DNA of 47,165 bases. It comes from Paracoccus sp. UBA889. Its GTDB lineage: Bacteria > Pseudomonadota > Alphaproteobacteria > Rhodobacterales > Rhodobacteraceae. The notes beneath the pieces were generated by a model. The model saw only the letters and a list, made by a program, of their open reading frames with translations. It was not told the DNA's origin and searched no databases. The DNA lies in NCBI GenBank assembly GCA_002294185.1, contig DBFD01000015.1, positions 1-47,165 on the forward strand. Direction: 5' to 3'. The position numbers were made by a program, and so were the translations under genes. Shown one piece after another: positions 36,008-44,553 of this stretch (within the stretch, counting starts at the first letter, position 1; each line of letters opens with the position of its first letter).

Positions 36008-38865
36008 GTTGCGACCTCACCATTGTCGGGACCGGTTTCGGGCTGCGTGCCGTCCAGAAGGCGCAGCGCCTCGGCATAATCCAGTCGCAGCAGAGCCTGA
36101 AGCACGGGATGGGCGTCACGCGTGCCGGCGTCCAGGCCCAGGGCATCGGCAAAGGCGTGAAAACCGGCTCGTGCCGAAAGGCTCCTGCGACACAGTTGTT
36201 GGCGCAGCGCATCCCGGGCGGCCCGAGCCTCGGCCGAGGCGTGCGAAGCCGCGTTGATCCGCGCGGCAGCCGGGGCGTCGGCACTTGCCTGCGACGGCGC
36301 GGGCTGAAGGCTGTTTGCCGCGGCGATGGCCGGCGCCATCCTGTCCGCCAGTTCCGCGATCAACCCGGCCACGGCGCCGGATTCGCCGGCGCCAAGCGCC
36401 GCCTCGATCTGCCCGGCCAGATCCGGCACCTCGGCCAGTTCCAGCGATCCGGCGACGCTTTTCAGGGTGTGGGCCAGCCGCGCCGCATCCTCGATCCGCC
36501 CAGCCCGGATCATGGCGCGCAGATCGTCGCCGACACGGCCGTAGCTTTCCCCGAAACTGACGATCAGACGCCGCAACAATGCGGCCTTTCCGTTCACGCG
36601 ACGAAGCGCGCGGTCCAGGCCGAAGGGCGGCAGTTGTGCAGGCAGGACGGGCACCAAGCCGGTCGCACCGGCACGTGTCCGCTCTTTCCGGACCGCCTGC
36701 GGTCCGGTCTTCAGCCAGGTTCCAAGAACCCTGATCAACTGATCGGGATCCACGGGTTTCGAGATGTGGTCGTTCATGCCGGCTCCAAGGCAGCGCTGCC
36801 GCTCTTCTTCGTAGGCGTGGGCGGTCAGGGCGATGATCGGCAGGCAATCGGCCGAATGTGTCTGCCGGATCAGCTTCGTGGCCGCCACGCCGTCCATCTC
36901 GGGCATCTGCACATCCATCAGCACGGCCGCGTAGCCATGATCCTCATCCAGAATCCTGCGACAGGCGATGACACCGTTTTCGGCGCAATCGACGACCAGA
37001 CCCGCGTCGTTCAGCAACTCCACCGCGATCTCGCGATTGATCGCGTTATCCTCGACCAGCAGAACGCAAAGGCCCTGCATCGCTTGCGGAAGGTGCAGAC
37101 CGGCGGACGAAGCGCGCAGGTCGGCGCCGGAACTGACGGGCGGCGCGGCGGGCGGAATCAACTGGTTCAGCATGTCCAGCAGGCCGTGTGCATCAAGCGG
37201 TTTGCGCAGGACTGCGCTGATCGCGGCACGATCCTGGTCCCGGATGAATTCGTCGATCGGATAGGCGGTGACGATCAGCGTTGTCGGCATTACCGCCAGA
37301 TGCGGGCTGGATTGCATCGCCCGGACCGTCTGCAAGCCATCCATTCCTGGCATCTTCCAGTCCAGAAGAACCAGATCATAGGGGTTGCCGGCCATTGCCT
37401 CGCGTTCCAGCATTGCCAGCGCCTCGGAGCCCGACGGGACCAGATCGCCCCGCATGTTCCAGCGGGTCAGGGTCGCGTCGATGAAATCGCGCGAGGCCGG
37501 GTTGTCGTCAGCCACCAGCACCCGCAACGCCCGCAGGCGATCATGGGGCAGTGGCGCCTGACAGCTTGCATCGGCCCCGATCCCAAGCCGCATCGTGAAG
37601 GTGAAGACACTGCCCAGGCCCGGGGTGCTTTGAACCTCGATCCGGCCGTCCATCTGTTCGACGATCTGGCGGCAGATGGCCAGGCCCAGTCCGGTCCCTC
37701 CGAAGCGCCGGGTGGTGGAACTGTCGGCCTGCATGAACGAGGCGAAGATATGCGCCTGCTGGGCGGCTGTCATCCCGATGCCGGTATCGCTGACCGCGCA
37801 TTCGATACAGACCCTGTCCGCATCGCTCCTGATCTGTCGGACCGAGATGGTGATGCCACCCTTTTCGGTGAACTTGATCGCGTTGCTGAGCAGGTTCAGC
37901 ACGACCTGATTCAGGCGCAACTCGTCGCCTGTGACCAGCGCAGGAATGCGATCGTCGATCCGCGCCGCCAATGAAAGGCCCCGGGCCCGCGCGCTTTCCT
38001 CGACAAGCTGGATCTGGCTGCCGATCGCGGCGCGAAGGTCGAAATCATGCGATTCCAGCGTCAGCTTGCCGGCCTCGTTCTTCGAGAAATCGAGGACGTC
38101 GTTGATCAGTCGCAGCAGCGAGACGCCGGCATCGTTCAGCTTGGCCACGTGGTCGCGCTGGCGTGGTTCCAGGCGCGAACGCTGCAACAGGTGGCAAAAT
38201 CCCAGGACGGCGTTGATCGGTGTGCGAATCTCGTGACTGATATTGGCCAGGAACATGCTTTTCGCGCGGCTGGATTCCTCGACCAGGCGATTGCGATCTT
38301 CCAGCGCGACGCTTTTGGCGATCAGTTCATCGCTCATCACGCTGATCCGCTCGAAGGCCTTGCGAACCATGTCGATCACCCACAGCAGCACCAGCATCTG
38401 GAAAATGACGATGACGGCGTGCAGGACGACGCGCGCCAGATCGCCGTCGCTGGGAAACACCGCATAGGGCAGGAAATAGAGCAGCAGCAGATGGTGCAGC
38501 GCCGTGCCGGTTCCCGAAAATACGATTACCGCGCGGTCGAACCAGGCGATGTTCAATGCGATGACGGCAAAGAAATACATGTGCATGTCCATCTGCCAGG
38601 GGTGACCGGCAAACAGGATCAGCAGAAAGGCCGGCTCTCCGATCAGCACGATGCCTGACAGGTTGCGCGTGACCGCGCCCGTGCCGCAACGCAGCCAGGC
38701 GATGTGATAGATCAGCGCGAGTCCCGCCCCAATCAGCATGGCGGCCGGCACCGACATGACCTTGTTCCATGCCGCCGCCGCGCCCAGCACCGGCACATGC
38801 GCCCACAGCAGCCAGACCAGAAGCGCGCCGAAACGTTCGCGCAAGCGATGAATTTCGGCGTTCAT
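36004..38865 (-). CDS. hybrid sensor histidine kinase: membrane sensor, HisKA-HATPase, two REC, Hpt
   Basis: 953 residues. About six membrane helices fill residues 14-170, a sensor domain I cannot name. The H-box His211 is in NISHEIRTPINAV; ATP-binding motifs follow (VLNLLSNAIKFTEKGG, GTGLGLAICRQ). The first receiver has Asp502 (LLDWKMPGMDG) and the second Asp651 (LMDVQMPEMDG). A C-terminal Hpt domain has His799 (LAHTLKSVAGSLE). All phosphotransfer residues are present, so it can run an internal relay and hand on from Hpt to the REC-GGDEF protein. The frame continues upstream, but the ATG at 38865 overlaps the preceding small gene (TGATG). Confidence 0.92.
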   Translation of the reverse strand: MNAEIHRLRERFGALLVWLLWAHVPVLGAAAAWNKVMSVPAAMLIGAGLALIYHIAWLRCGTGAVTRNLSGIVLIGEPAFLLILFAGHPWQMDMHMYFFAVIALNIAWFDRAVIVFSGTGTALHHLLLLYFLPYAVFPSDGDLARVVLHAVIVIFQMLVLLWVIDMVRKAFERISVMSDELIAKSVALEDRNRLVEESSRAKSMFLANISHEIRTPINAVLGFCHLLQRSRLEPRQRDHVAKLNDAGVSLLRLINDVLDFSKNEAGKLTLESHDFDLRAAIGSQIQLVEESARARGLSLAARIDDRIPALVTGDELRLNQVVLNLLSNAIKFTEKGGITISVRQIRSDADRVCIECAVSDTGIGMTAAQQAHIFASFMQADSSTTRRFGGTGLGLAICRQIVEQMDGRIEVQSTPGLGSVFTFTMRLGIGADASCQAPLPHDRLRALRVLVADDNPASRDFIDATLTRWNMRGDLVPSGSEALAMLEREAMAGNPYDLVLLDWKMPGMDGLQTVRAMQSSPHLAVMPTTLIVTAYPIDEFIRDQDRAAISAVLRKPLDAHGLLDMLNQLIPPAAPPVSSGADLRASSAGLHLPQAMQGLCVLLVEDNAINREIAVELLNDAGLVVDCAENGVIACRRILDEDHGYAAVLMDVQMPEMDGVAATKLIRQTHSADCLPIIALTAHAYEEERQRCLGAGMNDHISKPVDPDQLIRVLGTWLKTGPQAVRKERTRAGATGLVPVLPAQLPPFGLDRALRRVNGKAALLRRLIVSFGESYGRVGDDLRAMIRAGRIEDAARLAHTLKSVAGSLELAEVPDLAGQIEAALGAGESGAVAGLIAELADRMAPAIAAANSLQPAPSQASADAPAAARINAASHASAEARAARDALRQQLCRRSLSARAGFHAFADALGLDAGTRDAHPVLQALLRLDYAEALRLLDGTQPETGPDNGEVAT

Positions 38866-39236
38866 CACAGATCTCTTCCGGGGGGACCGAAACAGCCCAG
38901 CAGCTTGGGCGAGGGCAGAACGATCCAGGCGCCTTCGGCACGGACGGCCTCCGCGAAACCCGGATCGTCTGATGCGGCAAGGGCTATTCCGGGAAGTCCG
39001 CCGAAGCCCACGATGCCGCCGCGCGCGCGATAGACCATGTCCAGGATCGCCCCGGTCGCCGTCCCGGGGCGTGCCAGGATCAGATATTGCCCGGGAACGG
39101 TGCTGGTCAGAATGGTGGCCGTCGCCAGTCCTGCCAGCCCCAGCACCAGCAGGACCAGAGCGGGCAGGGCATCGGCCCAACCGCTGCTCTGTTCGCCGGG
39201 GGCGGGTGCCCCGGTTTCCACGATTTCATCCGTCAC
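38865..39236 (-). CDS. small single-pass membrane protein ahead of the hybrid kinase
   Basis: 123 residues, no family recognised. One membrane helix at about residues 25-45 (LPALVLLVLGLAGLATATI) is followed by a soluble segment of about 75 residues, with GAILDMVYRARGGIVGFGGLPGIALAASDDPGFAEAVRAEGAWIVLPSP. The stop overlaps the kinase start (TGATG), which argues for a real, cotranslated gene. It could be a partner or signal input for the kinase; this is inference from position only. Confidence 0.65.
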   Translation of the reverse strand: MTDEIVETGAPAPGEQSSGWADALPALVLLVLGLAGLATATILTSTVPGQYLILARPGTATGAILDMVYRARGGIVGFGGLPGIALAASDDPGFAEAVRAEGAWIVLPSPKLLGCFGPPGRDL

Positions 39237-39577
39237 TGCCCACCCATTCGCGCTGCCGAGACTTGCAATGTTTGCACACTAGCGCAGGGGGGCTGTCCGA
39301 TCCGTTAATGGCTGGCCGGAAAACCATGAAAGTTTGTCGCGCTTCGGACGGGCGCGGCGGCGCGGTCGTCGCGCCCCGGTTGCGATCGGACGGGCGGCGG
39401 CGCGATTCGCGCGCGCGACCGGCGGGTTTCGCTCAGAAGGCGAGGCGCAAGGGATCGGTTCTCTGCAAGATAGAAATGAACAGCGAAAAGCCGCGGAAAC
39501 CCGGCCGAACACCAAATCTTGTAAGGACATCGGCCATGTGGGGATTAGGCTTGCGGGGTCAGGTGAAAGGTAGCTTC
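39237..39577. other. 341-bp divergent intergenic region
   Basis: This region separates the kinase operon (-) from the OmpA-like gene (+). On the + strand TTGTAA (39519-39524) and GATTAG (39543-39548), 18 bp apart, could be the OmpA promoter. On the other side, TTGCAATGTTTGCAC near 39268 is AT-rich and may hold the kinase-operon promoter, but no clear hexamer pair was found. The middle part is very GC-rich (CGCGCGCG near 39400) and holds no convincing gene. Confidence 0.3.
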
Positions 39578-39988
39578 ATGTTCAGACGATATCCCCTCTT
39601 GATTGCTCTCAGCGTCGGCCTGGCGCTTGCAACCTCCGTCGGCGCTCAGCAGACGAATGCAGACACATTGAAGATTTATTTTCAGACCGGCAGCGCCGGC
39701 ATCTCCTCCGATGGGCGCGGCACGCTTGATCAGGCGGCGCGCCTGTTCCGGGACGGCAACCCCATCGTCATGATCGTGGCCGGGGGGGCGGATACGGTCG
39801 GCAAGCCCGATTACAATCTTCGCCTGTCGATCCGGCGCGCGCAGGCCGTGGCCGACGGCCTGGTGGAAAGAGGCATTCCCGTCGATCGGTTGCAGGTCCT
39901 GGGACGCGGCACGAGCGAATTGGCCGTCGAGACCGATGACGGGATCGCCAAACGAGAAAATCGCGTTGTCGAAATTTCTTGGCGATAG
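39578..39988 (+). CDS. OmpA-like C-terminal domain protein
   Basis: 136 residues with a signal peptide (MFRRYPLLIALSVGLALATSVGA). The rest is a single OmpA/MotB-type peptidoglycan-binding domain. IYFQTGSAGISSDGRGTLDQAA and LSIRRAQAVADGLVERGIPVDRLQVLGRGTS are typical, ending in KRENRVVEI. There is no beta-barrel, so it is a periplasmic or wall-associated protein. GAAAGG lies before the ATG. The frame is open upstream, but only this start gives a signal peptide. The end overlaps the Sel1 gene by about 50 bp. Confidence 0.85.
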   Translation: MFRRYPLLIALSVGLALATSVGAQQTNADTLKIYFQTGSAGISSDGRGTLDQAARLFRDGNPIVMIVAGGADTVGKPDYNLRLSIRRAQAVADGLVERGIPVDRLQVLGRGTSELAVETDDGIAKRENRVVEISWR

Positions 39989-41144
39989 AGGCTGCCAGTC
40001 GGTCTGGGCCGGTGCGCTGTCTCTATCCCTTGGCCTGGCGCTGTCCGCCGGGGCGGATCCGCTTGGAGATGGCCAGCAGGCTTTCGAGGCTCGCGACTTC
40101 GCCCGCGCCGATGCGGTGTGGCAGGCCGCGGCGGACGAGGGTTCGGCCGAGGCGATGGTGCGGCTGGGGCTGTTGCGCGATCTGGGCCTGGGCGGGCCGC
40201 GCGATGCCGCCGCCGCGCTGGCTCTGTATCTGAAGGCCGCCAGACTTGGACTGGCCGAGGCGCAATTCAACGCGGCGGTGCTGCTGGATTCCGGCGACGG
40301 CGTGGCGCGCGATCCCCGGGCGGCAGCGGGTTGGTATGGTCGGGCCGCGGCGAACGGGCATGTCAGGGCACGCTATAACCTGGGGCTTATCCTTGCTGCG
40401 GGTGACGGGGTGCCGAGGAACGCGGATCTTGCCCGCTACTGGCTGGAGGATGTGGGCGGCGGCCTGCCGGCGGCGGCGGATCGGCTGGCAAATCTGGCGC
40501 CGCCCCCGCCCGGACAGCGCCGACTGGAGCCGCCGATCCCGCTTTCGGCCGGGCTGGTCCCGCGGGATCCGGCCCGGTCCGGACCGATCAGGGCCGAGAT
40601 GGCATGGGCCGGCGCGCCTGCGGCCCGGGCTCTGCCTTTCCGGGTTGAAATCGCCCGGAGAGACAGGCCGTCCGACCCGGCGCGGATGGTGTTTTCCGAC
40701 GATGTCCCGGGCTCGGCGCTGCGCGTCGATCTGGCCGGCACGACAGGGCGGCTGGTCTGGCGGGTGTCGCGCGTCGGCCCTGCCGCGTCACGCTATGCCG
40801 CGATGCCGTGGCAGGTTTTCGATCAGGCCGGTGACGAAGGCGAGGCGCCGTCCGGATTGATCCGGATCCAGGTTTCGCCCGGCGACGCCGCGGCGTCGCG
40901 TTTCGCGCGCGATCTGATCCGCGTGTTCGACGCGACGGGATATTGGACCGAGATCGTGGAAACCGCAGCGCCGCCCGACGCCGGCAGCGCGGTCAGCTAT
41001 GCCTACGATGCCGATGCTGCTCTGGCCCGCGACATTGCGCTGTCGCTGCCGGGCCTGGGCGCGGGCAGCCTGTCTTTCGTCACCGATCCGCAGCGGTCTC
41101 CGGGAATGGTGGTGCTGCGCCTGATCGGTGGCCCGGCAAGCTGA
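39936..41144 (+). CDS. Sel1-repeat secreted protein
   Basis: 402 residues with an N-terminal signal segment (ALSLSLGLALSAGA) preceded by a polar stretch. About four Sel1-like repeats lie at residues 45-190 (DEGSAEAMVRLGLLRDLGLGGPRD, LGLAEAQFNAAVLLDSGDGVARD, HVRARYNLGLILAAGDGVPRN). A different domain follows; its last 95 residues (IRIQVSPGDAAASRFARDLIRVF) resemble small LytR_C-like or SPOR-like folds. The ATG at 39936 lies inside the OmpA-like gene in another frame; a TTG at 39966 is an alternative that still gives a signal peptide. Probably cotranscribed with the OmpA-like gene; a cell-envelope role is likely. Confidence 0.75.
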   Translation: MTGSPNEKIALSKFLGDRGCQSVWAGALSLSLGLALSAGADPLGDGQQAFEARDFARADAVWQAAADEGSAEAMVRLGLLRDLGLGGPRDAAAALALYLKAARLGLAEAQFNAAVLLDSGDGVARDPRAAAGWYGRAAANGHVRARYNLGLILAAGDGVPRNADLARYWLEDVGGGLPAAADRLANLAPPPPGQRRLEPPIPLSAGLVPRDPARSGPIRAEMAWAGAPAARALPFRVEIARRDRPSDPARMVFSDDVPGSALRVDLAGTTGRLVWRVSRVGPAASRYAAMPWQVFDQAGDEGEAPSGLIRIQVSPGDAAASRFARDLIRVFDATGYWTEIVETAAPPDAGSAVSYAYDADAALARDIALSLPGLGAGSLSFVTDPQRSPGMVVLRLIGGPAS

Positions 41145-41174
41145 CCGGAACCATGATGATCGGGGCGTCAACGA

Positions 41175-41202
41175 AAAAGGCCGGGCGATTGCCCGGCCTT
41201 TT
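41175..41202. terminator. bidirectional intrinsic terminator
   Basis: AAAAGGCCGGGC (41175-41186) and GCCCGGCCTTTT (41191-41202) form a perfect 12-bp stem with a GATT loop. A-tract and T-tract flank it on either side. It serves the convergent Sel1 gene (+) and Bax-inhibitor gene (-). Confidence 0.92.
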
Positions 41203-41226
41203 CCCGTGTCTTTGCAAAATTGCGCC

Positions 41227-41973
41227 TTATTCGCGTCCGCCCATGAATTGCAGCAGGAACATGAACAGGTTCAGGAAGTCGAGATAGAGCTGCAAGGCGC
41301 CCATGATCGCGGATTTGCCGAGGAAATCCTGATCCGAACCCGCCAGCCGCAGGTAGGTATTCTTGATGTTCTGCGTGTCATAGGCGGTCAGACCGGCGAA
41401 AATCAGCACACCCAAGGCCGAGATCGCGAATTGCATCCCCGAGGATTGCAGGAAGATGTTCACGATCGAGGCGACGATCAGGCCGATCACACCCATGATC
41501 AGGAAGCTGCCCCAGCCCGAGATGTCCTTCTTCGTGGTATAGCCCCACAGCGAAAGTCCCGAGAAGGCGATCGCCGTCACCAGGAAGGTCTGCACGATCG
41601 AGAACGGCGTATAGACCAGGAAGATCGAACTGATCGACAGCCCCATCAGCGCCGCGAAACCGTAGAACATCATTGTCGCGGCCTGCACCGACAGGCGATT
41701 CAGGGCGGCGCCGAAGGCGAAGACCATCAGCAAGGGCGCGAAGACGATCACCCATTTCAGGGGCGAGGCATAGATTGCGGTGCCCAATTGCGTCAACTGG
41801 CCGGCGGAATCGACCGCGGCGCTGCTGATGCCATAGGCTGCGACGGCGGTTACACCCATGCCGACCGCCATCAGCCCATAAACCTTGTTCATGTAGGCCC
41901 GCAGCCCTTCATCGACCGCACCCGTCCGGGTGCCGACGCTCTGGGCCGAGCGGTACGTATTGTAATCTGCCAT
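41227..41973 (-). CDS. Bax inhibitor-1/YccA family membrane protein
   Basis: 248 residues with seven predicted membrane helices after a 25-residue cytoplasmic start (MADYNTYRSAQSVGTRTGAVDEGLRAYMNKVYGLM, split). GLTAYDTQNIK near residue 205 and the C-terminal LQLYLDFLNLFMFLLQFMG are the family's hallmarks. BI-1-type proteins act as pH-sensitive calcium leak channels or protease-associated membrane proteins; the role in this organism is unknown. GGGAG precedes the ATG. It has its own candidate promoter and the shared terminator. Confidence 0.94.
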   Translation of the reverse strand: MADYNTYRSAQSVGTRTGAVDEGLRAYMNKVYGLMAVGMGVTAVAAYGISSAAVDSAGQLTQLGTAIYASPLKWVIVFAPLLMVFAFGAALNRLSVQAATMMFYGFAALMGLSISSIFLVYTPFSIVQTFLVTAIAFSGLSLWGYTTKKDISGWGSFLIMGVIGLIVASIVNIFLQSSGMQFAISALGVLIFAGLTAYDTQNIKNTYLRLAGSDQDFLGKSAIMGALQLYLDFLNLFMFLLQFMGGRE

Positions 41974-42020
41974 CTACGTCTCCCTTTTGCGGTTGGGCTC
42001 AACGGCCCCAAGTCATGCCG

Positions 42021-42051
42021 ATCATATTGGCAGACCCGGCCCGCGATTCAA
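42021..42051 (-). promoter_or_regulatory. candidate promoter of the Bax-inhibitor family gene
   Basis: On the minus strand TTGAAT (42046-42051) and TATGAT (42021-42026) are 19 bp apart. They lie about 50 bp before the start codon. The -10 is good; the spacer is long. Confidence 0.4.
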
Positions 42052-42079
42052 TATGCCGCGCGTATCACATCTGCGCTGT

Positions 42080-43048
42080 TTACAGGGTTATCACGACTTT
42101 TCCAACGGATTTGCGTCGCCGCAGCATCTCGAAGCCCTCGTCCAGCCGCTCCAGCGGCAGGCTGCTGCCCGCGACCGGCTTCAGCCGGCCGGCCTCGAAC
42201 AAGGCCAGAAGCGCCGTCATGCTGTCGCGCCGGGCTTGCGGATCCAGGCTGGCATAGCCGCCCCAGTAGAAGCCGTGAATGGCGATGTTCTTGACCAGCG
42301 CGTGATTCAGCGCAAGGACCGGGGGCTGGCCGCCGGCGAAGCCTATGGCCAGAAAGCGACCGCCGCGCTTCAGGGCGCCGAAGGCTGCGGCGCCGGGCCG
42401 GTCGCCGACCGGATCATAGACCACGTCGATCCCCCCGCAATCGCGCAGCGCGGCCTTCAGATCCGGGCAATCGTCGCTGTCGATGACCAGATCCGCACCG
42501 GCGGCGCGCACCGCCTGCAACCTTTCGCGCCCGCGGGCAACCCCGATGACGCGCGCACCCATCGCCCGGCCGATCTCGACCGCGGTCAATCCGACGCCAC
42601 CCGCGGCGCCCAGCACCGCCAGCGTTTCGCCCGGTTTCAGCTTTGCCCGCATGGTCAGGGCCAGATGGCTGGTGCCGTAGGCGATCTGGAAACCGGCCGC
42701 CTGTTCGTCGCGCATCGCATCGGGCAGGGGCAGGCAGGCATCCGCAGGCACCGCAACGATCTGGGCCATCGTGCCCGGATGCAGCACCGCCACCCGGTCG
42801 CCACGCTGCAACCCGCAGCCGTCGGGCGCCGCGACGACCTGGCCCGCACCCTCCAGCCCCGGAACATAGGGCGGCGTGGCCTTTTCCTGGTATTGGCCGC
42901 TTGCCTTCAGCAGATCGGCAAAGTTCAGCGCGGCGGCGCCGATCCGCACCAGAACCTCGTCCGGGCCGGCCGCGGGCGGGCCGGCGTCGCGCAGCACGGG
43001 CACCTGTCCCAAAGCGGTGATCTCGGCGATTCGAATCGTCTCGGCCAT
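42080..43048 (-). CDS. NADPH:quinone oxidoreductase (zinc-independent MDR family)
   Basis: 322 residues. The QOR-type substrate domain starts with ALNFADLLKASGQYQEKATPPYVPGLEGAG (split, residues 40-70). The nucleotide-binding motif is VLGAAGGVGLTAVEIG at about residues 143-158. No zinc-binding cysteines or histidines are seen, fitting quinone oxidoreductase or enoyl reductase relatives rather than alcohol dehydrogenases. Two palindromes lie upstream, between this gene and the XRE regulator. Confidence 0.9.
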   Translation of the reverse strand: MAETIRIAEITALGQVPVLRDAGPPAAGPDEVLVRIGAAALNFADLLKASGQYQEKATPPYVPGLEGAGQVVAAPDGCGLQRGDRVAVLHPGTMAQIVAVPADACLPLPDAMRDEQAAGFQIAYGTSHLALTMRAKLKPGETLAVLGAAGGVGLTAVEIGRAMGARVIGVARGRERLQAVRAAGADLVIDSDDCPDLKAALRDCGGIDVVYDPVGDRPGAAAFGALKRGGRFLAIGFAGGQPPVLALNHALVKNIAIHGFYWGGYASLDPQARRDSMTALLALFEAGRLKPVAGSSLPLERLDEGFEMLRRRKSVGKVVITL

Positions 43049-43095
43049 TTCTGTCTCTCCATAATTAACGCAATGACTTCATCCCGTTGTGCCAA

Positions 43096-43146
43096 CCTGT
43101 CCAAATGGACAGGACTACGGAAACCCCGACCTGTCTTTTTGGTCAG
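43096..43146. promoter_or_regulatory. two related palindromic sites between the quinone oxidoreductase and the XRE regulator
   Basis: CCTGTCC-AAAT-GGACAGG (43096-43113) is a perfect inverted repeat. About 34 bp further, CCTGTCTTTTTGGTCAG (43130-43146) is a degenerate copy with the same outer bases. Both fit the CT-N12-AG layout of LuxR-type boxes, but could also bind MarR or TetR proteins. They lie about 50-100 bp upstream of the oxidoreductase ATG and 80-130 bp upstream of the XRE ATG. Confidence 0.5.
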
Positions 43147-43228
43147 AAACGGGCCTGTTAACCATGTTGACACTCGATAATTGTGACACCTTGGGCTACT
43201 GCCTCTTTAGATTGAGCGAGGTAGGACG

Positions 43229-43588
43229 ATGAAGCACGGTGTTGATGTTCATGTTGGTAAGCGTATCCGCCATCGTCGCTGGATGATCGGAATGACCCAG
43301 CAGCAGCTTGCTGACAAGGTCGGGATCAAGTTCCAGCAGATCCAGAAATACGAGACCGGGATGAACCGGGTCTCGGCGTCCCGGTTGTGGGACATCGCCC
43401 GCGCGGTGGATGTCCCCGTCAGCTTCTTCTTCGAGGGCCTTCATGAAGGCGCGCTGGCCGATGAGGTCACGGGCGACATTCTGGCCGACAAGGAGGCGCT
43501 GCAACTGGTTCGCGCCTATTATGCGATGCCGGCCGCGCAGCGTCGGCAGATCTTCGAACTGGCGCGGGTTCTGTCGGACGCTGCCTGA
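43229..43588 (+). CDS. XRE-family transcriptional regulator
   Basis: 119 residues. A helix-turn-helix of the phage-repressor type spans about residues 10-65 (GKRIRHRRWMIGMTQQQLADKVGIKFQQIQKYETGMNRVSASRLW). The C-terminal 50 residues are helical. The sequence resembles the PraR/PhrR-type regulators conserved in alphaproteobacteria, which control stress, biofilm or symbiosis genes. The start ATG follows GGTAGGAC. TTGACA at 43167-43172 could be part of its promoter, but no convincing -10 was found. Confidence 0.88.
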   Translation: MKHGVDVHVGKRIRHRRWMIGMTQQQLADKVGIKFQQIQKYETGMNRVSASRLWDIARAVDVPVSFFFEGLHEGALADEVTGDILADKEALQLVRAYYAMPAAQRRQIFELARVLSDAA

Positions 43589-43695
43589 AAGGCAGAAGAC
43601 GGCCAGGAAAACCGCCGCTGACCGGCTGGTGTCACGGTCCGTCTTGCACCGGCCGCCGCCGGGGGTGGCGGGTCCGGGCCGATGCGGCTAGACCT

Positions 43696-43712
43696 CGTGA
43701 CGCAATGTCACG
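43696..43712. promoter_or_regulatory. CGTGAC/GTCACG inverted repeat before hisN
   Basis: Perfect 6-bp arms with a GCAAT centre end 9 bp before the phosphatase ATG, overlapping its ribosome-binding region. It could be an operator or an mRNA hairpin. The rest of 43589-43721 holds nothing I recognise. Confidence 0.3.
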
Positions 43713-43721
43713 GGGGCGCCG

Positions 43722-44504
43722 ATGGAAGACAGGCAGCAGATCATCGAGACCGCGCACCTGATGGCCGATGCCGCAAGGCGCGCGATCCTGCCGCTGTTCC
43801 GAACCGGCATTCTGGCCGAAAACAAGCGCCCGGCCGGTTTCGATCCCGTAACCGAGGCCGACCGTGCCGCAGAGACCGCCATGCGCAGGGTTCTGGCCGA
43901 ACGCCGCCCGGACGATTCCGTGCTTGGCGAGGAATTCGGATCGCGGCACGGCAGCAGCGGTCTGACCTGGATCCTCGATCCGATCGACGGCACCCGCGCC
44001 TTTCTGTGCGGGGCGCCAAGCTGGGGTGTCCTGATCGGCCTGCGCGACGCGGGCGGGATCCGATACGGGCTGATCGACCAGCCCTATCTCGGCGAACGTT
44101 TCGAAGGCGGCTTCGGGATCGCCCGTCTGACCCATCGCGGCGGCACCTCGCCGCTGCGCGCCCGCACACGGGTCGCGCTGAACCACGCCCTGCTGATGAC
44201 CACCTTCCCCGAAATCGGCACCGGGGCCGAGGCCGCCGCTTTCCGCCGCGTCTCGCAACAAGCGCGGCTGACGCGCTATGGTCTGGACTGCTATGCCTAC
44301 GCGCTTCTGGCGATGGGGCAGATCGACCTGGTGATCGAGGCGGGCCTGCAAGCCTATGACATCGCCGGACCGCTGGCGGTGGTCCAGGCGGCGGGCGGGA
44401 TCGTGACCGACTGGCAGGGCGGCTCTGCCGCCGGGGGCGGGCAGGTGGTCGCCGCCGGCAGCCCGGAATTGCACCGCGAGGCGCTTGACCTGTTGAACCG
44501 CTAG
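43722..44504 (+). CDS. hisN: inositol monophosphatase family protein, probable histidinol-phosphatase
   Basis: 260 residues. The metal-dependent phosphatase motifs GEEFG (about residue 70) and WILDPIDGTRAFLCGAPSWG (about 85-104) and the C-terminal YDIAGPLAVVQAAGG are intact. RAFLCGAP instead of the inositol phosphatase's TNFVH-type sequence is typical of the HisN histidinol-phosphatases of alphaproteobacteria and actinobacteria. It thus probably catalyses the penultimate part of histidine synthesis; a general inositol phosphatase is the alternative. mgtE follows after 49 bp. Confidence 0.85.
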   Translation: MEDRQQIIETAHLMADAARRAILPLFRTGILAENKRPAGFDPVTEADRAAETAMRRVLAERRPDDSVLGEEFGSRHGSSGLTWILDPIDGTRAFLCGAPSWGVLIGLRDAGGIRYGLIDQPYLGERFEGGFGIARLTHRGGTSPLRARTRVALNHALLMTTFPEIGTGAEAAAFRRVSQQARLTRYGLDCYAYALLAMGQIDLVIEAGLQAYDIAGPLAVVQAAGGIVTDWQGGSAAGGGQVVAAGSPELHREALDLLNR

Positions 44505-44553
44505 CGCGCCCGACCTAATCAGTCACGGAACCTCGAACGGCAGGAGACGAGGC

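Noticed and set aside
39978-39990. Frameshift joining the OmpA-like and Sel1 genes
   Set aside because: Each has its own complete domain and signal peptide; a simple overlap of two genes explains it.
44505-44553. Magnesium-sensing leader before mgtE
   Set aside because: Only 49 bp separate it from hisN, too short for an M-box.
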